Shown piece after piece: positions 7,733 to 15,320 of a DNA stretch of 15,320 bases; positions within the stretch are counted from its first letter, which is position 1, and each line of letters starts with the position of its first letter. The stretch is taken from contig JAHBMJ010005918.1 of assembly GCA_018398765.1 (NCBI GenBank), positions 1-15,320 of the forward strand, read 5' to 3'. The notes beneath the pieces were generated by a model. It saw only the letters and a program-made list of their open reading frames with translations, was not told the DNA's origin and made no database searches. This DNA comes from Chromera velia (Eukaryota > Sar > Chromeraceae). Made by a program: the position numbers and the translations under genes.

Positions 7733-9125
7733 ATTCTCTGTAAAAGCCATCCTTGCAAAGATCTAAAAATCCGGCTGGCACACAGTGGGATGTTAAGGAG
7801 AGGCTGCGTAAAAATCCCCCCACTCTTTCTGTCAAAAGAGCCCGTATCGGGCAAAAACCAGAGATGAAAAGGGAGGGGACATGAAACAAATTGCGGGGGA
7901 GGCCGAAAACTTATCTAACAAAACGTAATTGCAGATCGTCCAACGCCTTCATATCTGCTTGACTAAGGGAAAATGCTTTGAGCCCGTAAAAGGCCACAGG
8001 AAATTCAATCCATAGACCTCAAAAGAGCATAATTTTGGAGGCAGAGGAGAGAGGACCAAGGGAAGCACAAAGCCCTGTGACCCCCCCCAGTGCCCTCTCT
8101 ACCGCCCCCAGCCGATGTCTCACAGAAGGATGGAGAGAGCCGCCTTCAAAAAAGGTGTAGCCTAAATATTTGTACTGATCAGTTCTCTCTACTTCCTTTC
8201 CCTCAAAGAAGATCGGCTCCCTAATGTTCTCTTCATTGTTAGAAAGCCTCATCACTTTATTCTTTTTCAAATTGATTGTGAAGCCCCATGCTAGGCTCCA
8301 TGTCTGACAGTATTCACCCAATTTATTCATTTTTGATTGAAGCTCCCACGGAGAACGATCAAACAGAACAAGATCGTCAGCGTAACCGATGCTTTCGAGA
8401 GGCTGAGACCCCAAACCGATCGTGTTGTCCAGACTAACCCAATCTTTCCCTCTTTTTCTCTTCCTTCCCGCTTCGGTCTTCTCGTTCCCCTTTCCACTAC
8501 TTGCCCCTCTCAATCTACCTACCTAAGGGTTATCTCGTATTCGGCTTTCTATTGGGCTCTCATCATTCACTATTCCATCCTTCTCTAACTTTTCCCTCCC
8601 GTACCTATTCTCCCGGTCAGCCGAGGAGCTAATATAGCGGTGCAGGTTATTTATGAACAAAAGGAAGAGCAGGGGAGAGAGAGGATCGCCCTGCTTTACC
8701 CCCGCCCCCTCCGGTATCTCCCTATCTGCTCCATCAACTCTTACCCAGACATCGACATATATGGCATGTACCATTAAGACGTCACATTCCGACACCCCCT
8801 CCTCCCGAAGCCGTCTCAACAACAGACTCCGAGGGACCTTATCAAAAGCCTTTAAAAAATTGACAAAAGCAGCCAAAAGGGGGCGTTTCCAGGCTTTCGA
8901 GCTCGCTATAAGTCCTGTCAGAGCAGCGATAGCCTCCCTAGTCCCTACCTCTTTCCAAAACCCCAGCTGTCGGTTGTCCAACATAGTCTGTTCTCTCAGT
9001 TTTTTGTCTATCAGAAGGGCAAACAGCTTCATAAGCAAACACACGATATGTATGGGTCTCTATTCCAAGCAGTCAGGAGAAGGGGGGCCTTTCGGTACCG
9101 GAACTACACGAATCAAATTCTAAAA
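7728..9125 (-). pseudogene. LINE reverse transcriptase (ORF2-type), inactivated
   Basis: One - strand frame runs from 9125 down to a TAA at 7728-7730, broken by stops at 9060, 8523, 8019 and 7911. In order it shows V-P-V-P-K-G and R-P-I-H-I (fingers), K-L-F-A-L-L-I-D-K-K-L and Q-L-G-F-W-K, motif A F-V-N-F-L-K-A-F-D-K-V, motif B G-V-K-Q-G-D-P-L-S-P-L-L-F, motif C Y-A-D-D (8373-8384), and K-Y-L-G-Y-T-F. After these comes a thumb-like run with F-Y-G-L-K-A-F and F-G-L-P-R. These are hallmark non-LTR reverse-transcriptase blocks. The first catalytic Asp of motif A is replaced by Asn (8859-8861). The gap between motifs B and C is long, about 85 residues. Confidence 0.88.
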
Positions 9126-9126
9126 A

Positions 9127-10289
9127 GACGGCTAATAAGAATAACGATGAAATAAATTAAAGAAGACAAAAAAAAGAAACAAAAGAGGGGAGAGAAGTTA
9201 AAGTATAGATTGAGATGCCTGGGGGAAACGCTTCTAATTCTGGTCCGTTTGCCTTGCTCATATCGATCGATCGGAGGGCACCAATAATCCTTTTATAAGA
9301 GAGGTTCACTTGAGGGCTGGCTATCGGGTTATACGGAATGATCGACTCTCTTGTCCGAATGCATAGTTATTAATGGCTTTTTACTATCTTTTCAAGCTCA
9401 TACATATATAGCTCACATACAGCATCACGCAGCTATAGCCTTGTGTTCCTGAAAAAAGTGATGCTGGGGCCGGGGGCCCTGCATGCATGGCCGGCCCTGA
9501 GCAACATTCCTTCTTTTCACCAGGAGGCCCCGAAATCGATTCCCAACAGTTTTACCCAGTGCCTCTTATCAGTTGACATCCTTCCAGGGCAGTGGGATGG
9601 GTTGCTGGTATGTCTGCTGGTTGTGGGAAGGTGAAATTCTTTTATGTCTTTATTGTGGTGAAGTGACGTCTCTAGAGCATTGATCGACTTCCACTTCCCC
9701 GGGTAGGTCGTTCTGTCTTGCTTATTCCCTCTAGACATGATCGTATGCGTGTTGGACAGTACCTCTGTGCGCTGGATACAGGTTGAAGGCACTCAAGAAA
9801 AAGAAAGGTCTTCCAGCGATTTCATATAGGCTGCCCCCTGGAGTGTACCTTTCTGTTCCTGGGCAGACTTGTCACTTGAAATCCACAGTGTACCAACCAT
9901 TCGTTGTCTCCTATTGGAACTAAGTTACCTGGACCAGATGGAGTATGTCGGTATACATTTTATCATCATTGATGCATCATAACCCTTCATTCACTTTTGA
10001 GTCCAGAGAGGCTTCTTTGGCCTCTTTAGGTACGTGTCAAAGCTCAGACGTCCGTTCTTTGCACTCCCTATATGTATTGGAGTCGTTTTTTCTGCACCAA
10101 GCAGCTAGAGAGAGTTTAGAGAGGCGAACTGACGTCTCCTAGGTGAGTTGGATGGGGTTCAGAAGCGGGAAGAAAGGAAGGCAGGGCTCTCTTTTCCTTT
10201 CCCCATACAATGCCAAAATCGTGCAGTATAGGCGGCAGGTCCGGTTTGATTAGGACCCGCTCATGTCCCGCCCGCCCACGTCCGTGCGT
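9127..10289. other. Interval without a recognisable gene
   Basis: It begins with an A/G-rich stretch (9127-9215) next to the truncated end of the LINE. Short open stretches occur: 9443-9634 on the + strand (63 codons), 9517-9792 on the - strand (91 codons), and about 46 open codons on the + strand near 9783-9925. None shows a motif I know. TCGATCGATCG near 9262 and a GC-rich palindromic patch near 9470-9500 (GGGCCC, GCATGC, GGCCGGCC) are present. It could hold decayed repeats or unseen small exons. Confidence 0.45.
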
Positions 10290-10558
10290 TAGTGGAATTT
10301 GATGGATTTTAGTGGAATTTACCATAGAATCTACTCGTCTAAATTCCATAAATTTTGGAGGCTTATTTTTCGTGATCTAGAGGAGCTCAAATTAACAGTG
10401 GTTATACACCTTATATAGCTCCATAAACACTGTTAATTTGAGCTCCTATAACTTTTTCTAGATCACGAGAAATAAGCTTCTAAAGTTTATAGAATTTAAT
10501 AGAATTTAGACGAGTAGATTCCACGGTAAATTCCACTAAAATCCATCAAATTCCACTA
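10290..10558. repeat. Foldback element / MITE-like inverted repeat (~269 bp)
   Basis: The left arm (10290-10400) starts TAGTGGAATTTGATGGATTT and ends AGGAGCTCAAATTAACAGTG. The right arm (10428-10558) is its inverse, starting with a perfect 20-base complement at 10428-10447 and ending AAATCCATCAAATTCCACTA. The spacer is 27 bases (10401-10427). The right arm carries two extra pieces: ATAACTTTTT at 10448-10457 and a duplicated ATAGAATTTA-like unit near 10490-10505. Otherwise mismatches are few. The structure suggests a foldback or MITE-type element or a hairpin-forming inverted duplication. No clear target-site duplication is visible and there is no coding capacity. Confidence 0.85.
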
Positions 10559-10625
10559 GTAAATTCCAAGGGTAAATTCCATTAAATTCCACTTAGAATC
10601 CACTAAATTCCCAGGGAATTTAACC
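10526..10625 (+). repeat. Degenerate AAATTCCA repeat tail beside the foldback element
   Basis: Variants of TAAATTCCA(C/T)T recur about seven times between 10526 and 10625, overlapping the end of the right arm and running past it (for example GGTAAATTCCA, GTAAATTCCAAG, ATTAAATTCCAC, CTAAATTCCC). The left end of the element has fewer such units. The asymmetry suggests the terminal motif was amplified on one side, or that several related elements are nested. Confidence 0.6.
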
Positions 10626-12668
10626 TAGTTTTGTAGGGCATATCATAATATTTCTATAATTTTGTAATTGATCGAAACATCGATCGCATTATAATTCAAG
10701 ATCACGGTCTATAAAAGATAAAACAGCGACAGTGTCCTAGGACACCAATAAATGACTGATCATTTGTCACCTAGCCATAAACTTCAATAATCTGCTAACA
10801 ATTTTATCATCAATTTAGAGACTGACTTGAATGAATTAAAAGGAGTATAGTGTGCAGATGAATTTTGAGTCGTAGATGAATCTGTAGTCCTCTGACATTG
10901 CTTTGAAGATCGGCGTGTACTAGGGCGTGTATCGGGACGAGTTTAAACGGGTGACGGGTCCAGCTGAACGTCGAGGCTACTGCACGCGTGAGGTCAATAC
11001 GCGTTTGAACAACCTTATATATGCTCATACCGCGAGTCAAAAGGGTCGATGGCACGGTGGCAGCAAGGACCGCCAAGGGCCAGTTCGTCCCTGTAGTAGT
11101 CCTGTCAGTTGTCTCCCGAGCCTTTCAAGCCAGCTGCTCCTGCAGGCTGCGCAGCCTCTCACTGCAGTTACTCGCAGAGATCGACTGTCGATTGCAATAA
11201 ACTCCTGTTCTGCCCTTCTGTTCATATGACAAAGCAAAGCTGCAGTTGAGTGCGCAGAAAGAGGCGCAATCAAGAAGAGCCGCCACGACTGCCAGAATGG
11301 TGGCTCCAAGGTAATCCAAACACGCCACAAGAAGGCTGGTTGACGTTTCGTCACAAACGATACAATAATCAAGCATGCGATCACAACATACGCATTCCAT
11401 TCCGACTCCGTTCTCCTGAAGGCATGCAGCCTCGCTTGCCCGCTCCCGTGATTCGAGAGCTACCCCGCCCATATGTCATGCATTTGTGTACTCCGTTTGT
11501 GTTTCCAGCATGTACACCAGAGGAACCTCTCACAATTGAATACCAACATTCCACAGCCCCATGTATACGCGCCCACACGGGCACATGCAGAGATAGGCAC
11601 ACAGAGAGAGCTCTGCACGGGAGGACAGATCCGGAAACCCTTCCATGCATGTTTTTGCATGATTTGCTCGAGCCCCCTCAATACATGGTGAGGATGAGAC
11701 GGCGGTCCAGCTCGCCTCTCTGTCCGTCGATCGATGGAATAAAAAAAGAAGAAGGAATACATACAAGGACGCACGAAGCAAAAGAGACAATGGACCTAAA
11801 CGTCTGGATCCTTCCTTGACTGTGCGTCTGCTGCTCGGCTCTTTCTCCTGCCTGCTGCTGATTCCACCTCACAGCCCCAGATCCAAAAGCAACCCTGGAG
11901 GTCAGACCTTTCACACAGAGATCAAGTATAGAGCACCTTTACAGAAAGATGAATGAATGTATGCATAGGAAGGTCACAACACAAACCGTCCAAGACGAAA
12001 GACTTCCGTGTAGTCCGCTCCCACATAGGAGAGGAAGAGATGTGAAGTGCTTGTGTGCACAGACAAGGGTTGAATCATTCATTTGCTTTCATGCTAAGAG
12101 AGAAACCTGCATACAAATTTACATGCAGACCCGCCAGATACGGCCGTGCAGGGACTCAGACCCCGGCATACGAAGAGATAGGAGGAAAAATTGTCAGATC
12201 GCTTTCCGGCTATCTATTGATAGAAGCTTCGGGAGTCTTCCCTTACTTGACATGACCTTTGTGCAGCCGCAGATGCTAGAGAGAATATAATGGATCGGCA
12301 AAGGCCAGAGAGAAAGAAAACTATCACAGATAAGTTAGTCACAGAACCTGCCGAACCTTTCACCAGGACACTCACACAGATTCGACCTGTCCAAGTCTAT
12401 CTGGCAGTCTCTCCCCTTTGTGCCCTTCTGTCGTCTGTTTCTTTTCAAGTTCTTTTCTCCTTCATGACCCGTGTTCTCTCTGCCGTCTCGGCAGAAGAAT
12501 CAAGGCACTCCCCCGCCTTGCCAATGCCTTGCCAATGCCAACCCAAACCCAGGCAGACAATATATGTCTTCTTTCCTTTGAGCAACAGTCTCCCGATTTC
12601 CCTCCTTCTCCATTCCTCTCTTCTCTCATTCTCTCTTCGTTTCCCCCTCTGTTCCTTCCCCCCCCCCC
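10626..12668. other. Interval without a recognisable gene; open frames of unknown meaning
   Basis: The first 200 bases are AT-rich and include a perfect 14-bp palindrome GTGTCCTAGGACAC at 10732-10745. From about 10900 the composition becomes mixed. The longest frame is 11250-11819 on the + strand (189 codons, Arg/Pro/His-rich). Overlapping it on the - strand, 11125-11472 (115 codons) contains a hydrophobic segment, L-G-A-T-I-L-A-V-V-A-A-L-L, followed by several cysteines. None matches a family I recognise, and opposite-strand frames of similar length argue that some are chance. Bases just below 12669 should include the 3' untranslated region of the P450 gene, read on the - strand; I cannot place its end. 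Confidence 0.4.
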
Positions 12669-15059
12669 TCAGATTCTCCTCTCGAAAACCGGAACGAATT
12701 CCTTCGAGGGCTTCAGCGTGTCGTCAACGCGCATGGTCACCTTCGAGAGGTCAACCTCGGGGGGAGAGGAGATATCGAAGGTCAGAACGAGGGTGGCCAG
12801 TGCAACCTGCAAGGTCACATACATCAAAAGGCCAGCAAGCATGAAAAAAGGGAGCGGACTCTTCTCTCGTTGTACATCTCGCTTCCTACGTGAAGAAAGA
12901 GTAAGACGGGGAGAGTCTTCGCCCTGTTGCTCTCTCTCTCACTCACTCACTCACTCTCCCTCGACAGGAAAAAGCTTTCGAGGGCGATGGACCTCACATC
13001 AGATACGCAGGCAGACAGACAACATGTTTCTTTTCTTTTTCCTCTCTTTTTGAGACACACGGACAGACACACAACAGGTTTCTTTCTTTTTTTCTCTTTC
13101 TTCACACAAACAGACAGAACAAATCCACAAACACACACCTGAGCAACCTGCATCGCGAGACGCATGCCGATGCAGTTTCTCGGCCCGGCAGAGAAGGGGG
13201 TAAATGCATAGGCGTGTCTAGGCTGGTAGGATGTTCCCTTTCCAGATGCAGCAGCCTTCCTCGTGTCCCCTCCCTCGGTCTCCACCTCCGATCCTGCCTT
13301 TGTCTCCGATCCCGTTTCCTCAGTCTCTCTCTCTCCTCCCTTTGCCTCCGCCTCCTCGGTCTCTCTATGGATGATGAATCTCTCGGGGTCGAACTCGTAA
13401 GAGTTCTCTCCCCACGCCTCGGGGCTCGTGTGCGTTCCGTGGAAGAAGGGGAGAACCATTGCCCCCTTAGGCACCTTCAGTCCGTCCAGGTCCTGCTCCG
13501 TGCGAGTCTCCCTGACGATGAAGGGAGCAGGAGAGGCCAGGCGAAGGGTCTCCTTAAGGACTGCAGTGAGCAGAGGTGAGCGGAGGGCTGCCGTCTCGAT
13601 GCCCTTCAACTCTCCCTGAGAGACGGAGGATTCCTTTGCCTCGGGAGAGAGGGCCTCCAGCTGAGACATCAGCTCGTCCCGCAGACGCTCCTGCACCTCG
13701 GGGTGCTTGCAGAGGAAATAGGTGGCCCTGCAGAAAGAAAAATACACAGGCAGTGCCATTTCCTCTTGTCACCTCTCGACTACAGCCTCTCGGGCAGACT
13801 ACAAGTTGTCTCCCCCTATTAGACGGCGAGAGAGACAGACAGGCATGCAGAGAAGGCCAGTCTGAGAAAGAAGAGAAGGCGATGAACGACGACTCCCTCC
13901 AGATTGACGAGGAGATACCAAGAAGAGTGTCACACGACACATGCAGGACGGCAGGAAAGTCAATGCTGCAAGGAGCAAAGAAGTGAGACACTGAAAGCGC
14001 ACGAGCCACAAAGAAACACCAAAGGAAAGAATGCAGGCAGTCAAGGTATGAAAGAAATCTTGTGCAGCACTGACAGACCAGGCAAGGAGGGACGATGTGG
14101 TTTGTTGAGAGGCCACCAGCATCAGGAGGGCCTCATCGATGATCAGAGAGTCGCCCATCTCCTCTCCAGTCTCGGGATCTCGGGCCTGCAGGAAAGCAAC
14201 CACCACCATCGCGAACACATTTAAACACATATCAGCATGCAGACTCATGGAAGCAACACACGCACAAAGCGTCTCTCTCTGACACACACAGACGAGAAAT
14301 AACTGACGACTACCGAAAACGACAATAACTACGGCGGGGTGTGGAGATCGGAGCACGAAGGTTGGTGGAGGCCCAGAGTCAAAAAAGTATGTGTATGCCT
14401 AAGGCAACTGAACGGAAGCCGACCCCACACCCATACCATCAGAAGACCATGCATGTATCGAGGCAACGGACCAAAAGCATCAAGGTGATCAGATCCTCTG
14501 TGCCTCTCTGCTGGCCGTTCTTCAGGTCAGCCCTTCTGGTGTTAATCAGTTCTTGCACAGTTCCCCTCAGCTTCTTGCAGGCAGCGAGGGCGTCTCTGCA
14601 CGGCCAGAAGGGCCACCAGTCCACCAGGCTGCCCAGCTGCACACAACCAATACACGCAAGCCATGCATCATCTGGTCCGCTCAGAGAAGTAAGAAGAAGA
14701 CAGGGAGAAGGAACCTGTGAAACCTAGATTGAGAAGCTGGCCATCCCTTAGAAATCATATGAACCTACTGTCCATCCCTTAGCTCTTTTTGTCGTCGGCT
14801 CACATGATCCTACTGTCATGATTCCGCTTTCTTCTCAGTTTATGACAGAAAATGAAGGACATTCAGGTCTCCAGAATAAGCATGCAGCTTTGTGTGCGCA
14901 CAGTGAAGTGATTGATCACTGACCGACCATCATGCGAAGAATAGTCCAGTAGTTGAGACTGCGGGTGGCGCCCCCCCAGAGGTCCCGCATCTTCTCCACG
15001 TCCACGTCCCCCCCGAAGGTCGTCTCGACGAGCACGCCCAGGGAGAGAAGACTGAAGAC
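12669..15059 (-). CDS. Cytochrome P450 monooxygenase, five exons, 5' end missing
   Basis: Heme-thiolate monooxygenase; the family inserts one oxygen atom into organic substrates, usually at the endoplasmic reticulum. Exons on the - strand: 15059-14928, 14636-14472, 14185-14079, 13727-13139 and 12806-12669 (TGA at 12671-12669). They join in phase (0, 0, 2, 0) to 376 residues. Visible motifs by partial numbering: helix-I A-S-Q-Q-T-T (124-129), ExxR E-T-L-R (194-197), PERF (249-252), heme loop F-S-A-G-P-R-N-C-I-G with Cys320 (codon 13172-13174), then a tail ending E-R-R-I. All acceptors read TGCAG; donors are GTCGGT, GTCCGT, GTCTGT and GTGTGT. A charged insert of about 49 residues (13223-13372) precedes the heme loop. 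About 100-150 N-terminal residues, including the membrane anchor, are not found; those exons probably lie past 15320. The heme loop resembles CYP3/CYP4-type proteins, but I cannot name the family or substrate. Confidence 0.88.
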
Positions 15060-15320
15060 CTGCAGGGAACAGACACAGACAGACACACAAGGCTCCTTTT
15101 CCCTCCGTCTCTTCATGAACTGACAGCCCAATCGTCTCTTCAGACAGACAAACAGACAAAAGAGAAATACAGAGAGACAAAACAGAAAGACTGCATCCTC
15201 CCACACATACATGCATATCGGTCGCAGGGAAACCCTCGCTCTATGACATGAACAGCCTCAGTCGTATCTACGGCAGCTCTGGAAGCTTGAGTTTTGCCCT
15301 GCTAGATTTATTCCTTCCCC
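15060..15320 (-). other. Probable intron / upstream part of the P450 gene
   Basis: Immediately upstream (on the - strand) of the first recognised P450 exon is a pyrimidine-rich acceptor ending CTGTTCCCTGCAG. Before it lies a CT/GT-rich stretch of TCTGTCTGT-type repeats typical of the introns in this gene. I looked for a preceding P450 exon with compatible phase and found none that matches the family, so this is probably intron, with earlier exons beyond the window edge. Confidence 0.5.

Larger units (their letters stand above)
6435..9126 (-). mobile_element. 5'-truncated, decayed LINE-type non-LTR retrotransposon
   Basis: Read on the - strand, the element starts abruptly at about 9126 inside the reverse-transcriptase fingers. 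It passes through the palm and thumb and ends in a C-terminal tail whose last stop is at 6435-6437. LINEs copy themselves by target-primed reverse transcription, and 5' truncation is the usual result of incomplete copying. No endonuclease domain is present, which fits truncation. No poly-A or clear 3' repeat tail is seen after the final stop. The 3' part is duplicated in tandem (6438-7085 and 7086-7732). Multiple stops show it is inactive. Confidence 0.88.

Noticed and set aside
8653-9123. 156-codon + frame opposite the LINE reverse transcriptase
   Set aside because: The - strand carries clear reverse-transcriptase motifs across the same bases.
12290-13142. Long + strand open frames (184 and 211 codons) with hydrophobic and Ser-rich stretches
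   Set aside because: They lie opposite the P450 last exons and the CT-rich intron; their composition is explained by the pyrimidine-rich antisense of intron sequence.
13428-13986. + strand frames of 63 and 136 codons over the P450 exon and intron
   Set aside because: They are antisense to a P450 exon with conserved motifs and correct splice borders.
1-15320. CRISPR arrays, bacterial operons, toxin-antitoxin or phage genes
   Set aside because: No regularly spaced repeats and no ribosome-binding-site-led gene clusters; introns and retroelements show a eukaryotic nuclear context.

Overview
The window looks like part of a nuclear chromosome from a eukaryotic microbe. The evidence is a spliced cytochrome P450 gene with GT-AG introns, a decayed LTR retrotransposon of the Ty1/copia type, a decayed LINE-type non-LTR retrotransposon, two long foldback (inverted-repeat) elements, and large gene-free stretches with simple repeats. 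The near-balanced base composition, CT/CA-rich introns and heavy retroelement load would suit a photosynthetic alveolate such as a chromerid. That placement is an inference from style, not from a diagnostic gene, and I hold it loosely.

Layout. Bases 1-228 are AT-rich with no gene. Bases 229-4551 hold, on the + strand, the remains of a copia-type gag-pol in domain order CCHC knuckles, aspartic protease, integrase, reverse transcriptase, RNase H. It carries several in-frame stops and two frame changes. A polypurine tract and possible 3' LTR start follow at 4571-4835, but no matching 5' LTR is visible. Bases 4836-5273 form a foldback element of about 440 bp. Bases 5274-6434 are non-coding, with a TTAG-type palindromic repeat, an ATG microsatellite and purine-rich sequence. 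Bases 6435-9126 hold, on the - strand, a 5'-truncated and mutated LINE whose 3' part is tandemly duplicated (two 648-bp units). Bases 9127-10289 show nothing recognisable. A second foldback element lies at 10290-10558 with a short AAATTCCA-type repeat tail. Bases 10626-12668 contain open frames but no recognisable gene.

The only apparently functional gene is a cytochrome P450 on the - strand (12669-15059, 5' end not found). Its five exons join in frame to 376 residues and carry the I helix, ExxR, PERF and heme-cysteine motifs. It has two oddities: a non-canonical oxygen-activation motif (A-S-Q-Q-T-T) and a roughly 49-residue charged insert before the heme loop.

No multi-gene system or pathway is present; the genes do not form an operon or cluster. 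I did not find a convincing undescribed system. The most rewarding signals are the all-transition divergence between the two LINE units, the two foldback elements, the P450 active-site variant, and the lineage-specific features of the two retroelement polymerases.
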